DNA of 64,000 nt from Oceanisphaera profunda (GTDB lineage: Bacteria; Pseudomonadota; Gammaproteobacteria; Enterobacterales; Aeromonadaceae): NCBI RefSeq assembly GCF_002157895.1, contig NZ_CP021377.1:1984001-2048000 (forward strand), read 5' to 3'. Numbering within the stretch: position 1 is the stretch's first letter; every line of letters starts with the position of its first letter. Below are positions 17,685 to 26,781 of this stretch, piece after piece. A program made the translations under genes and the position numbers. The notes under the pieces were generated by a model. That model was not told the origin of the DNA, did no database searches, and was given only the letters and a program-made list of their open reading frames with translations.

Positions 17685-18242
17685 GTGGCGGACAACAAGC
17701 AAAAACCTCAAATACTCGCAACTGAATTGGTGGCACAGAGCCGTTTATTCAAGGTGGAGTCGGTACATCTTAGATTCAGCAATGGAGTCGAGCGCCTTTA
17801 TGAGCGCATGAAAAACAGTGGCCGCGGCTCCGTGATGCTGGTGCCCATGCTGGATGAGCACACTATTTTATTGATCCGAGAATACAGTGCCGGCACCGAC
17901 AGTTATGAGTTGGGTTTTCCGAAAGGCTTAATTGACCCCGGTGAAGATGCCTTGGTCGCGGGTAATAGAGAGTTAATGGAAGAGGTGGGTTATGGCGCGC
18001 GACAACTCATACCCTTAAAACAAGTCACGCTGGCGCCCGGTTATTTTGGTAGCCGAATGGATATCTTATTAGCGCGAGATCTGTATCCTGAGCAACTAGA
18101 AGGGGATGAGCCAGAACCACTTGATGTGGTGCCTTGGCAATTAGATCAACTGGATGAGTTGATGGCAAGGCCTGACTTCAGTGAAGCTCGCAGCATTTGT
18201 GGTGTGTATTTGCTGCAAAACTGGCTCAATAAAAAGGAGTAA
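17685..18242 (+). CDS. nudE: ADP compounds hydrolase NudE (Nudix)
   Basis: A 185-residue Nudix enzyme with complete box GLIDPGED...RELMEEVGY, preceded by SYELGFPKG and followed by the NudE-type LAPGYFGSRMDI and EGDEPEPL. It hydrolyses ADP-ribose, Ap3A and NADH-type substrates. GTG at 17685 is chosen because the protein then begins (M)ADNKQKPQIL, in line with E. coli NudE, and GGGA lies 6 nt upstream. An in-frame ATG at 17673 would add four residues but has no spaced ribosome site. It is divergent from hslR and followed after 2 nt by cysQ. Confidence 0.93.
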   Translation: MADNKQKPQILATELVAQSRLFKVESVHLRFSNGVERLYERMKNSGRGSVMLVPMLDEHTILLIREYSAGTDSYELGFPKGLIDPGEDALVAGNRELMEEVGYGARQLIPLKQVTLAPGYFGSRMDILLARDLYPEQLEGDEPEPLDVVPWQLDQLDELMARPDFSEARSICGVYLLQNWLNKKE

Positions 18243-18244
18243 AT

Positions 18245-19075
18245 ATGGATGTTTCTGCTTTGTTACCCAGTGTGATTGCCGCCGCCCGCGAGGCAGGAGG
18301 CCTGATTTTGTCGCTCTATAACAGTGGCGACTATCAAGCACAAAATAAAGACGATAATAGCCCGGTCACCGATGCGGACTTAGCGGCGCATGAGTTTTTA
18401 AAAGTGGCACTGCGCGATATTGCCGATATTCCGGTGTTATCGGAAGAAGGCTGTGAAGTGCCCTTGGCTGAACGCAACAGTTGGCCGCGCTATTGGTTGG
18501 TCGACCCGCTGGATGGCACTCAAGAGTTTATTGCTGGCAGCGGTGATTTTTCGACCATGATCGCCTTGATTGAACACGGCAAGCCGGTATTGGGTGTAGT
18601 GTATGGCCCGGTTAATAACCTGCTGTATTATGCGGCGCGTGGCTTTGGTGCTTTTAAAGAAGCAGATGGTGAAATTAGAGCCATTAGTGCCAGCCATTAT
18701 GATGCCAGCAAGCCGCTGCGCAGACTGCGGATCACTGTGAGTCGTCGGCAAAATGTCGACTGGGTGCGGGCACGGCTCACCACAGACTTAGAATATGAAC
18801 TGGTGCCGCTGGGCTCTAGCTCATTAAAGTCGTGTTTAGTGGCAGAAGGCGGGGCGGATATTTATATGCGCATTGGCCCCACCGGTGAGTGGGACACGGG
18901 TGCCACTCAGTGCATAGTAGAAGAGGCAGGCGGGCGTATTGTGGACCTCTATTTAGGGCCATTAAGTTACAACCAACGCGAGACGTTGATTAACCCTAAT
19001 TTTATTACCATGGGTGATCCCGAGCTCACTTGGGCCAACATCTTAATCAAGCCAGAAGGGGCGGGTGATGAATAA
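18245..19075 (+). CDS. cysQ: 3'(2'),5'-bisphosphate nucleotidase CysQ
   Basis: The 276-residue protein belongs to the inositol monophosphatase superfamily. Metal-site motifs are present: LSEEG near 60, DPLDGTQEF, and WDTGATQCIVEEAGG near the C-terminus. CysQ removes the 3'-phosphate from PAP (3'-phosphoadenosine 5'-phosphate), the by-product of sulfate assimilation. ATG lies 2 nt after the nudE stop, and its AAGGAG overlaps the nudE end, so the genes form a coupled pair. Two hydrolases acting on adenine nucleotides placed together make sense as a nucleotide housekeeping unit. Confidence 0.95.
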   Translation: MDVSALLPSVIAAAREAGGLILSLYNSGDYQAQNKDDNSPVTDADLAAHEFLKVALRDIADIPVLSEEGCEVPLAERNSWPRYWLVDPLDGTQEFIAGSGDFSTMIALIEHGKPVLGVVYGPVNNLLYYAARGFGAFKEADGEIRAISASHYDASKPLRRLRITVSRRQNVDWVRARLTTDLEYELVPLGSSSLKSCLVAEGGADIYMRIGPTGEWDTGATQCIVEEAGGRIVDLYLGPLSYNQRETLINPNFITMGDPELTWANILIKPEGAGDE

Positions 19076-19430
19076 TCATCCAGTTTGAGCTGCTAAGTTT
19101 AACAGCAGACTCGAGCATAAACATTCCTGATTACCCACAAAGCTCAGTAATGTTTCATTGAATTAATAACCAATTAATTCAATGAGTTGCAGGTGTTGGC
19201 CGCCTCTTCGGTAAAGAATATGAGGCCCAGTTTAGTATTTTGACCTTGTAGGGGCCCGTCTCTTCGGCGAAGAGGACTTCGGCCCGGTTTGGTGTTTTGG
19301 TTTAAATCTAAACCTCAGTAATAGCCAGCAGAGCTGGCCTGCCGAATAAATTGGGCAGCTACAAAGAACAAACCGAAACAGGGTGCATTATGGCTGAGGT
19401 TCATACGTAATCAGGTAAACATTAGGCATA
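19076..19430. other. Intergenic region with an imperfect direct repeat
   Basis: Between cysQ and the shared terminator there is no gene. An imperfect direct repeat is visible: 19199-19245 and 19254-19302 share the skeleton GCC-n-CTCTTCGG...GGCCC-n-GTTT-n-GT-n-TTTTG at about 70% identity by eye. TTGGTGTTT-like words recur beside other repeats in the window. Confidence 0.45.
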
Positions 19431-19471
19431 AAAAAAGCAGGAGTCGATATTAATCGGCTCCTGCTTTTTTT
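19431..19471. terminator. Bidirectional terminator between cysQ and metJ
   Basis: AAAAAAGCAGGAG (19431-19443) pairs with CTCCTGCTTTTTT (19458-19470), extended inward by CGAT/ATCG across one G-U pair. U-tracts occur on both strands. It serves the convergent cysQ and metJ transcripts. Confidence 0.85.
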
Positions 19472-19482
19472 TGCGTGTGCGG

Positions 19483-19815
19483 TTACTCAGCGTCGTCTAC
19501 GTCGAAGTCTTCAATCTCTATCCCGAGTGTCGCCATAATATCGCGTGCGTGGGCCGGGATTTGATCGGGCACGTCTTTTCGCAAATCATCGTCTTGGGGC
19601 AAAGGCTGGCCAGTATAGGCATGCAGAAATGCTTCACACAGCAATTCACTGTTGGTGGCATGACGCAAGTTATTCACCTGCCGACGAGTGCGCTCATCGG
19701 TTAATATCTTTAACACCTTGAGCGGGATGGACACGGTAATCTTTTTTACCTGTTCATTTTTTTTGCCGTGCTCGGCGTAAGGGCTGATATAGTCGCCATT
19801 CCATTCAGTTTTCAT
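19483..19815 (-). CDS. metJ: Methionine repressor MetJ
   Basis: The 110-residue protein is nearly identical to enteric MetJ over its core. It has [11 protein letters not shown], the beta-ribbon [19 protein letters not shown] that enters the DNA major groove, and [20 protein letters not shown]. The C-terminus diverges. With S-adenosylmethionine as co-repressor it binds tandem 8-bp Met boxes and shuts off methionine synthesis genes. It is divergent from metBL with the operator between, so both it and metBL should be controlled by it. Confidence 0.97.
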   Translation of the reverse strand: MKTEWNGDYISPYAEHGKKNEQVKKITVSIPLKVLKILTDERTRRQVNNLRHATNSELLCEAFLHAYTGQPLPQDDDLRKDVPDQIPAHARDIMATLGIEIEDFDVDDAE

Positions 19816-19900
19816 TATCTACCCGCATCAAGGTTATTAAAGGTTAAAAATCCGAGCAAGATTGTAACCCCTACACCTTATATTGGCAATCCAACAGCTT

Positions 19901-19932
19901 AGATGCTTGGCCGTCTAGGTGGCTTGACGGCC
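19901..19932. promoter_or_regulatory. MetJ operator: four tandem Met boxes
   Basis: Four contiguous 8-bp units match the Met box AGACGTCT at 5, 6, 5 and 5 of 8 positions; the best is GGCCGTCT at 19909-19916. A fifth, weaker unit (4 of 8) precedes at 19893. They lie between divergent metJ and metB, where E. coli has the same arrangement. MetJ binds such arrays cooperatively, one dimer per box. Confidence 0.75.
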
Positions 19933-20022
19933 TGCTTGCGCTGGGTTACTGTGCGCGCAGGCAATGATAAATTTAATAACGACATATTTTAAACAAGGCT
20001 GCCAGTGGGCAAAGGAGAACAT

Positions 20023-21183
20023 ATGCCAGATTACCAGACTCAAACTCATGCGGTTCGTACCGGCATTGACACGGATACTCAGCATGGCGCCGTAGTACCG
20101 CCTATTTATCTGAGCAGCACCTTTTCGTTTGAGGACTTTGGTAAGCAGCGTCGTTTCGATTATGCCCGCTCGGGCAACCCGACCCGCCAAACCTTGATTG
20201 ATGCGCTCACTAAATTAGAAAAAGGCGCGGGCGGCGCGGTAACGGCGAATGGCACCGGCACTATTAACCTGATCGTCACCTCACAGTTAAACGCCGATGA
20301 CTTATTAATCGCCCCCCACGACTGTTATGGCGGCACTCATCGCCTGTTTAATGCCTTTGCCAAAAAAGGCCACTTTAAAGTGGAATACGTCGATCAAACC
20401 GACCCAGTGGCATTGGCCGCCGCCATGGCGAAAAAGCCCAAGATGCTGTGGATTGAAACCCCGTCTAACCCGCTGTTGCGCGTGGTCGATATTGCTGCCT
20501 TGTGTGCGGCGGCCAAAGAAGTAGGCGCGCTGAGCGTGGTGGATAACACCTTTTTATCGCCGATTTTACAACAGCCCCTGACCTTAGGTGCCGATTTAGT
20601 GGTGCACTCCACCACTAAATACATTAACGGCCATTCGGATGCGCTGGGTGGCGCCGTGATTGCGGCGTGCGCTGAATTAGCGGAAGAGCTGCGCTGGTGG
20701 GCCAACTGCTTAGGCGTGACGGGGCCTGCTTTTGATAACTACCAAACATTGCGTGGCCTGCGCACGCTTGGGGTGCGGATGCGCCAGCACTGCGAAAATG
20801 CCGATGCTATTTTGGCGTATTTGCAAACGCGCCCTGAGGTGAAAGCCATTTATCACCCGAGCTTACCAGACAGCCCAGGTCACGAAGTGGCAGCCCGCCA
20901 GCAGACGGGTTTTGGTGCCATGCTCAGCTTTGAGCTAGACACAGACGAAGCCGGCATGCGCGCTTTCTTGGGTGAGCTGAAGCTGTTTTGCTTGGCAGAA
21001 TCTTTAGGTGGCGTAGAGAGTTTGATTGCTCACCCGGCCACCATGACCCACGCGGCTATGCCGGAAGCGGATCGCCTGACGGCTGGCATTAATGATCAAC
21101 TGCTGCGGGTGTCTGTGGGCATCGAAGATGCACAAGATTTAATCGCCGATTTTGACAATGCATTTAAGGTGTTAAGCCAGTAA
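20023..21183 (+). CDS. metB: Cystathionine gamma-synthase
   Basis: The 386-residue enzyme is of the Cys/Met PLP family. It has YARSGNPTRQTL, ETPSNPLLRV, and the Lys that binds pyridoxal phosphate in VVHSTTKYINGHSD. It joins an activated homoserine (O-succinyl form in this group) to cysteine, giving cystathionine. The frame is open six codons earlier, but ATG 20023 has AAAGGAG at good spacing. Its stop overlaps the metL start by one base (TAATG). The MetJ operator lies about 90 nt upstream. Related gamma-lyases share these motifs, but the metJ-metL context supports MetB. Confidence 0.95.
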   Translation: MPDYQTQTHAVRTGIDTDTQHGAVVPPIYLSSTFSFEDFGKQRRFDYARSGNPTRQTLIDALTKLEKGAGGAVTANGTGTINLIVTSQLNADDLLIAPHDCYGGTHRLFNAFAKKGHFKVEYVDQTDPVALAAAMAKKPKMLWIETPSNPLLRVVDIAALCAAAKEVGALSVVDNTFLSPILQQPLTLGADLVVHSTTKYINGHSDALGGAVIAACAELAEELRWWANCLGVTGPAFDNYQTLRGLRTLGVRMRQHCENADAILAYLQTRPEVKAIYHPSLPDSPGHEVAARQQTGFGAMLSFELDTDEAGMRAFLGELKLFCLAESLGGVESLIAHPATMTHAAMPEADRLTAGINDQLLRVSVGIEDAQDLIADFDNAFKVLSQ

Positions 21184-23630
21184 TGATCCCGCACCCAAGC
21201 TCAGACAAAGCCGATACGCATACCTTGAAGCGTCCGGTCCATAAATTTGGCGGCAGCAGTTTGGCTGATGCTACCGGTTTGCAACGTGTGGCCGACATTA
21301 TTGCTAATGAAGGCCAAACCGATGCGCTGGTGGTGGTCTCTGCTTCTGGCAAAACCACCAACCGCTTAATTGAGCTACTTAATCTGTTTGATAGCGGCGA
21401 CAGTGCCGCGGCCACCACGCTAGAAGGCATTTACAGCTATCAGCAAGGGCTGATCACCAGCACATTGCCCATAGCTGAGGCTGAGCTGCTGCAAGCGGCA
21501 CTGGATGTAGACATCAACACCATCGCCCATGTGCTAGAAAGCCAGCGGCTTGATGATTATCAGCGTAACTTTATTCAAGCCTTTGGTGAGCAGTGGTCCG
21601 CCCGTTTATTGAGTGCATTACTGAGCAGCCAAGGCGTGGCATCTTCGCCTTTGGATGCCCGTGAATTTTTACGGGTAAGTGGCTCGCCGGTTCAAATAGA
21701 CGACGCTACTTCTCGCCAGCTGTTGGCGAACCTATTTAGTGCGCGCAGTCATCAGGTGTTGGTGGTAACCGGTTTTATTGCCGGCGACGACCAAGGTCGC
21801 ACGCGCTTATTAGGCCGTAATGGCTCGGACTTTAGCGCTACCTTATTGGCGTTATTGGCGGGCAGTTCACACACCACCATTTGGAGTGATGTGCCGGGGG
21901 TGTTTAGTGCCGATCCGAGACGGGTCTCTGAGGCGCAATTATTGTCGCGTTTATCACTGCCAGAGGCCGCTGAGCTGGCGCGCTTAGGCTCGTCGGTATT
22001 GCATAATCGCACGCTAGGGCCGGTGGCCGAGAGCGGGCAACAGCTTATGTTGCGCAGCAGTTATCACCCGGGTGATGGCCATACTCGCATCTTACGCCAT
22101 GACCCGCGAGATCCCGGGGCGCGCATCGTGACCTCGGTAGACGACGCGGTATTAATTGAGATGAGCATCTCAGACCGTTATCACGAGCGGGTGAATGCGC
22201 TCACCGAGTGGCTCACTCGTCGCGAGTTAGCGCCCTTAGCCTGTAAACGTCGGCCTGAACGTAAATTGTGGCAAATTGCCTATACTCCAGAGCAAGCGCA
22301 GCAGGTGTTCTCTTTGTTGCGTGACCATCAAACCTCCGGTGGTTTTGAAGACTTGCAGCAGCGCGAAGGTTTCTCGCTCGTAGCCTTGGTCGGCAAAGGC
22401 GTGACTGCACAACCTGAGCAGTGTTTACACTTTTATCATGCGCTGAATGAACAGCCGCTGGAGTTTATTCAGCCCGCTGTTAACGGCCTTAGCCTAGTGG
22501 GTGTGGTGCGAAAGATGGTGCTGGAGCCGCTGTTACTGCGTTTGCATAATAGCTTGTTCAGCCGGCCGAAACGCATTGGTTTGATCTTGTTTGGTCGGGG
22601 CAATATTGGCCAAGCTTGGCTGAAATTATACCAAGCACAACAGGCCAATCTAGAGCAGCAGCTGAATGTGCAGCTCACCCTATTCGGCGCCTTTAACTCC
22701 CAAGGCGGGCTGTTATCGAGCCAAGGCTTAACCGTGGAGCAACTGCTGAATGATTTTCAGCCGGAGCCTGTGCAGTGGCCTGACTGGTTAGAAGACATTG
22801 CCGATCATGGTTTTGATCAGCTGATTGCGCTGGACTTTACCGCCTCCGAATCGTTAGTGGCGCATTATCCGGCGTTAGTGGCACAGCGCATTCACCTGAT
22901 TGCTGCCAACAAACTGGCCGGCGCCGCGGCACAAGATTTTTATCTGCCGCTTAAGCAGAGCTTGGTTGAGCACGATGTGCAGTTTCTCAGTAATGCCACT
23001 GTCGGCGCCGGTTTGCCGGTGCAAAGCAGCATTAAGCAGTTGCAGCACTCGGGCGAGCAAGTGCGGGCCATTAGCGGTATTTTCTCCGGTACCTTGAGTT
23101 GGTTGTTTCAGCACTTTGATGGCAGTCAGCCGTTTTCTGAGTTGGTATTGCAGGCCTGGCAGCAAGGCTTAACCGAGCCGGATCCGCGAGAAGACCTTAA
23201 TGGCCAAGATGTACAGCGCAAGCTGGTGATTTTGGCCCGCGAAGCCGGCTTTGATCTCGATCCTGCACAGGTAAAAGTACACAACTTAGTACCTGAGTCA
23301 TTGCTAGCGCTCGATAAAGAAGCCTTCTTCGACCGCTTATCCGAGCTGGATGCGACTATGTCTGATCAGCTGGCTAAAGCCGATGAGGTAGACGGCGTCT
23401 TGCGTCATGTGGCCCGCTTTGATGGCATAACCGGCAAGGCAGAAGTGGGGCTAGAAGTGGTCAGCCGAGATCATGCTTTCGCGCATGTGCGCCCCGGTGA
23501 CAATATCTACGCCATAGAAACCACGCACTATCGCCAAAACCCGTTAATTATTCAGGGGCCCGGTGCCGGGCGTGAAGTCACGGCTGGCGCCATGCAAGCG
23601 GACTTATGGCAGTTGCTGGCCAGTCTGTGA
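21183..23630 (+). CDS. metL: Bifunctional aspartokinase II / homoserine dehydrogenase II
   Basis: An 815-residue fusion. The N-terminal aspartokinase has HKFGGSSLAD near 20-29, then FIAGDD and GRNGSDFSATLLA. A degenerate regulatory middle region follows. The C-terminal homoserine dehydrogenase starts around IGLILFGRGNIGQAW (NAD(P)-binding) and carries ANKLAGA, SNATVGAGLPV and GIFSGTLSWLF. It performs the first and third steps from aspartate to homoserine. With metB in one MetJ-controlled operon, it supplies the homoserine backbone for methionine. MetL lacks the threonine regulation of ThrA; the metB linkage and lack of a thr context support MetL. Confidence 0.95.
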   Translation: MIPHPSSDKADTHTLKRPVHKFGGSSLADATGLQRVADIIANEGQTDALVVVSASGKTTNRLIELLNLFDSGDSAAATTLEGIYSYQQGLITSTLPIAEAELLQAALDVDINTIAHVLESQRLDDYQRNFIQAFGEQWSARLLSALLSSQGVASSPLDAREFLRVSGSPVQIDDATSRQLLANLFSARSHQVLVVTGFIAGDDQGRTRLLGRNGSDFSATLLALLAGSSHTTIWSDVPGVFSADPRRVSEAQLLSRLSLPEAAELARLGSSVLHNRTLGPVAESGQQLMLRSSYHPGDGHTRILRHDPRDPGARIVTSVDDAVLIEMSISDRYHERVNALTEWLTRRELAPLACKRRPERKLWQIAYTPEQAQQVFSLLRDHQTSGGFEDLQQREGFSLVALVGKGVTAQPEQCLHFYHALNEQPLEFIQPAVNGLSLVGVVRKMVLEPLLLRLHNSLFSRPKRIGLILFGRGNIGQAWLKLYQAQQANLEQQLNVQLTLFGAFNSQGGLLSSQGLTVEQLLNDFQPEPVQWPDWLEDIADHGFDQLIALDFTASESLVAHYPALVAQRIHLIAANKLAGAAAQDFYLPLKQSLVEHDVQFLSNATVGAGLPVQSSIKQLQHSGEQVRAISGIFSGTLSWLFQHFDGSQPFSELVLQAWQQGLTEPDPREDLNGQDVQRKLVILAREAGFDLDPAQVKVHNLVPESLLALDKEAFFDRLSELDATMSDQLAKADEVDGVLRHVARFDGITGKAEVGLEVVSRDHAFAHVRPGDNIYAIETTHYRQNPLIIQGPGAGREVTAGAMQADLWQLLASL

Positions 23631-24047
23631 AGAGAGCATGATCCCTATGGGAGCGGTAAGTTAAAGGTCAAGAACCAGAACAAAGGCTATTGGCAACGGA
23701 AGAACACGGAAGAACACGGAAGACACGGAACAATAGTGATCAGATCGGAAAGAGATCTTTAATGGTAAGAGCGGGCCTGGTGTTTTTTTATGCCGTCATC
23801 CTGACGAAAGTCAGGATATCAGTCCCTGTGACGCCGTAAGTTAAAGGCTTACCGCTCCCGTAAGACCTGTTTTTGCGAGGAGCGAAGCGACGCGGCAATC
23901 CATGAACTGCAAGCACTAAGCTAAACACCAAGTTGGTGATTGTAGCCGCGACTTTAGTCGCGAAATGGCGCAGCGCGCCATCCCTGCGCCACGCTCATCC
24001 CGTGGCTCTATCCCTTTCGTCTCACGCTTAACCCTTCACGCAGATCA
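23631..24047. repeat. Composite repeat region after metL
   Basis: No gene is seen here. From about 23694 there is a CACGGAA array with a period near 10 (units ACGGAAGAAC), then GTGATCAGATC, then TTAATGGTAAGAGC, then a palindrome in GCCGTCATCCTGACG (23791-23822). A heptamer tract follows at 23833-23866, then the half palindrome GCGACGCGGCAATCCATG near 23887-23904. The same modules in similar order occur at 26816-27140 and 45100-45540. Confidence 0.65.
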
Positions 24048-24077
24048 AAAAAAGGCTCCTAGATAGGAGCCTTTTTT
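24048..24077. terminator. Bidirectional terminator between metL and aspA
   Basis: AAAAAAGGCTCCT (24048-24060) pairs perfectly with AGGAGCCTTTTTT (24065-24077), loop AGAT. U-tracts are present on both strands. It lies between convergent transcripts. Confidence 0.85.
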
Positions 24078-24112
24078 ATTGGTGAAGAGTAAGGAGTCTC
24101 TTTAAACCATTC

Positions 24113-24161
24113 CACGCTTCACGCTTCACGTTTCACGTTTCACCCCTCACTTCTCACGAGC
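24113..24161 (-). repeat. Heptamer-phased tract abutting the aspA stop codon
   Basis: Seven contiguous heptamers of the form CACNNNT/C (CACGCTT twice, CACGTTT twice, then more divergent units) run up to the base before the aspA stop codon. This is one of the clearest members of the family. Confidence 0.7.
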
Positions 24162-25589
24162 TTAGCCACAGTTGATCATGGCGTTTGGCGATAAGATTTC
24201 CGCCAGTTGTTCATCGGTTAATAGCTGCTCTTTGCGTACCAACTCTGCCACACCTAAGCCACTTAACAGTGCCTGACCGGCGATGCGGCTGGCGTTGTCA
24301 TAGCCGATATGAGGCACTAAGGCGGTGACGATGCCAATGCTGTTTTCCACATGGAAAGCGCAACGCTCTTCGTTGGCGGTAATGCCACGAATGCACAGTT
24401 CATCCAGCATATGGATGGACTTGCTCAAGATGCGGCAGTTGTTCAGCAGGTTGTAGATGATCAACGGCTCCATGGCGTTCAGCTGCAGCTGTGCGGCTTC
24501 GGCGGCCATGGTCACTGTCATGTCGGTGCCCATTACCTGAAACGCAGTTTGGTTCATGGCTTCAGGAATAACTGGGTTTACTTTGCCGGGCATAATGGAC
24601 GAACCGGGCTGCATGGCAGGCAGGTTGATCTCAGCAATACCGGTACGAGGGCCGCTAGACAACAAACGTAAGTCGTTGCTCAACTTAGACAATTTAACGG
24701 CTAGACGCTTTAAGGTGCCAGAGAAAGTCACGAAAGCACCCATGTCGGAGCTGGCGGCAATCAAGTTCGGTGCTAAACGTACGGGCAGGCCACTGATGTC
24801 AGCCAGTTCGCTTACGGCTAGGCAGGCATAACCGGCGGGGGCGTTAATGCCGGTACCAATGGCGGTGCCGCCTAAGTTCACTTCGCATAACTGCATGCAA
24901 GCTTCGTTGATGCTGGCGTTTTCTGCAGCTAAATCCGCGGCAAAGGCGTCAAACTCTTGGCCTAAGGTCATGGGCACCGCATCTTGCATTTGGGTACGAC
25001 CCATCTTTAAGATTTCGGAAAATTCTTGCCCTTTGGCTGCCAAGCTTTCCTTTAAGTTAGCGATCGTAACCATCAGCTCTTGCGCTGCAAAGACGATGGC
25101 TATGCGAGCCGATGTTGGGTAAACGTCATTGGTGGACTGGGAGCGGTTAACATCGTTATTGGGGTGCAAGTTGGCGTATTGGCCGTACTCAAAGCCCAGC
25201 TTTTTCAAGCCGATATTGGCGATCACTTCGTTGGCATTCATATTGGTAGAAGTGCCGGCGCCGCCTTGAATTAAATCCACAATAAACTGCTCGTGATGCT
25301 CACCATTAATCAGCTCGGCGCAGGCCGCTTGAATGGCGTTATTTTTATCGTCAGTCAATAAACCGTGGCTGTGGTTAGCGCGCGCCGCGGCGGCTTTCAC
25401 CATGGCTAGGCCTTTCACTAATTCAGGGAAGTGGCTGATGGGCATGCCAGTAATATCGAAATTTTTCTTGGCGCGCTGAGTCTGTATGCCATAAAGGGCA
25501 TCAGCGGGGACGGCTTGGTCACCGAGTAAGTCGTGTTCGATACGAGTTTGGACCTGGCTTTGTGGCTCAGTAGCGGTTTCGATATTCAT
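24162..25589 (-). CDS. aspA: Aspartate ammonia-lyase (aspartase)
   Basis: The 475-residue protein belongs to the fumarase/aspartase superfamily. It has ERIEHDLLGD-like start RIEHDLLGDQAVPADALYG, GGAGTSTNMNANEVIAN, GRTQMQDAVPMTLGQEF and the signature GSSIMPGKVNPVIPE, whose Ser is the catalytic base. It splits aspartate into fumarate and ammonia. GTST and the TQMQDAVP context favour aspartase over fumarase C. AAAGGGA precedes ATG 25589. A 468-nt upstream region with a large inverted repeat probably holds its promoter. Confidence 0.95.
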   Translation of the reverse strand: MNIETATEPQSQVQTRIEHDLLGDQAVPADALYGIQTQRAKKNFDITGMPISHFPELVKGLAMVKAAAARANHSHGLLTDDKNNAIQAACAELINGEHHEQFIVDLIQGGAGTSTNMNANEVIANIGLKKLGFEYGQYANLHPNNDVNRSQSTNDVYPTSARIAIVFAAQELMVTIANLKESLAAKGQEFSEILKMGRTQMQDAVPMTLGQEFDAFAADLAAENASINEACMQLCEVNLGGTAIGTGINAPAGYACLAVSELADISGLPVRLAPNLIAASSDMGAFVTFSGTLKRLAVKLSKLSNDLRLLSSGPRTGIAEINLPAMQPGSSIMPGKVNPVIPEAMNQTAFQVMGTDMTVTMAAEAAQLQLNAMEPLIIYNLLNNCRILSKSIHMLDELCIRGITANEERCAFHVENSIGIVTALVPHIGYDNASRIAGQALLSGLGVAELVRKEQLLTDEQLAEILSPNAMINCG

Positions 25590-26057
25590 AAGTCCCTTTA
25601 GAGGTTAGGTAAGTAAAATAGCGCCGATTACGATTAGGTGCAGAACACGCTCAGCAAACGAGGCCATTGGCATCCGTTTGATGGGAAGGCAACGGCGCTA
25701 ATCTTAAGAGGAGGCCGAGCGAGCGGGAGAAAACCCTAAATGTGCACTTTTTTAGCATAGTTATTCGCGTGATTATTGGCCAAAGTATGTGCAGTTGAAC
25801 GCGAGTTTCTACGCGCAAACTAAGCCCTAGCGATACTTAATGCCGTCAAGATAGCGAAATAATACAAGATTTCCTAGCCCCCTATGAGAGGAATTAATCA
25901 TAACAGTCTGATTTTTTATGCCGTTACTGGCTGAGCTTTAGGCTCGTTTACTAGCGCCGGCGGCGAGCCAAGCTTGGCCGACGAGTAAAAGACACCTGAA
26001 ATACATAGCAAAAAATAACAGCATAAAACTCGGTTATAGGTTTATTTTGGCGGGTAT
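25590..26057. other. aspA upstream region with a 115-nt imperfect inverted repeat
   Basis: There is no gene in these 468 nt. TTTTATGCCGTTA at 25914-25926 is matched in inverse orientation at 26016-26028 (12 of 13). Inside, GGCTCG/CGAGCC and TTTACT/AGTAAA pairs extend the symmetry. It looks like a small mobile or palindromic element. The rest is the presumed aspA promoter region, without an operator I can name. Confidence 0.45.
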
Positions 26058-26477
26058 TTAATCCTGACGAGAGCGAGTAATTATTTCTGCTAAGTCTGGG
26101 CATAAAGGTGAGGGCAATGCTTGCGGCGAAAACCAGCCTACGTCTTCGGCATCATCGGCTGCTTGCGCTTGGCCACTCACATAATGGCCGACTACCGCCA
26201 CCATCACGTAATGGTGCGCTAACTCGCCATCCGGCCCGTTTTCCAGTACGTCAAAGCAAGCAAAAGGGGCGTCCATTTCAGCCTGAATGGCGGTTTCTTC
26301 TCGTAACTCCCGAGCCGCGCCCTGGGCCATGGTTTCGCCCCATTCCAGCTTGCCTCCGGGAAAACCCCAATGACCCGCATGGGGTGCAAACTTACGCTTC
26401 ACTAACAACACTTGCTCTTGCTGCCAAACGATAGCAATCACGCCCACCTTAGGCTTACTCTGCGCTGAAGACGCCAT
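26058..26477 (-). CDS. Nudix hydrolase
   Basis: A 139-residue protein that is essentially one Nudix domain. Strand KPKVGVIAIVWQQEQVLLVKR is followed by the full Nudix box: GGKLEWGET, then AARELREETAI. W-G-F-P before the box (AGHWGFPGGKLE) and the small size place it among the broad ADP-ribose pyrophosphatase/MutT-like group. The substrate cannot be told. It is transcribed alone between YeaQ-like and aspA genes, all on the minus strand. Confidence 0.9.
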   Translation of the reverse strand: MASSAQSKPKVGVIAIVWQQEQVLLVKRKFAPHAGHWGFPGGKLEWGETMAQGAARELREETAIQAEMDAPFACFDVLENGPDGELAHHYVMVAVVGHYVSGQAQAADDAEDVGWFSPQALPSPLCPDLAEIITRSRQD

Positions 26478-26532
26478 CTGTGCTCCTAGAAATAAATGTA
26501 AGGGATTACCTTAGCGCAGCTCGGTGCTGATA

Positions 26533-26781
26533 TCACTTCTTAAGCAATCGATATACGAACAGCAATGCCAGTGCACCGACGATGGCGGTGAAGAAGCTGC
26601 CGAGGTTAAAGCCGGTGACCACGCCAAAGCCCAGTTGGGTACCAATCCAGCCGCCGACGAAGGCACCGGCCACACCCAGTAAGATAGTCATGATCAAACC
26701 GCCACCGTCACGACCTGGCATCAGAAACTTAGCCACTACGCCTGCAATCAGACCAAATACAATCCAGCTTAAAATTCCCAT
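26533..26781 (-). CDS. GlsB/YeaQ/YmgE-family small membrane protein
   Basis: An 82-residue hydrophobic protein with three likely membrane helices and Gly-rich turns (LSWIVFGLIAGVVAKFLMPG, GGGLIMTILLGVAGAFVGGW, FTAIVGALALLFVYRLL). It matches the transglycosylase-associated / GlsB family of inner-membrane proteins, members of which are induced by stress; their function is unclear. ATG 26781 has a GGAG-type site (CAGGAGTAAAAAG) upstream. It appears monocistronic. Confidence 0.9.
   Translation of the reverse strand: MGILSWIVFGLIAGVVAKFLMPGRDGGGLIMTILLGVAGAFVGGWIGTQLGFGVVTGFNLGSFFTAIVGALALLFVYRLLKK

Noticed and set aside
24113-24161. Possible CRISPR-like or minisatellite array
   Set aside because: Units are 7 nt without spacers and no cas genes are present, so they are degenerate tandem heptamers and not CRISPR.
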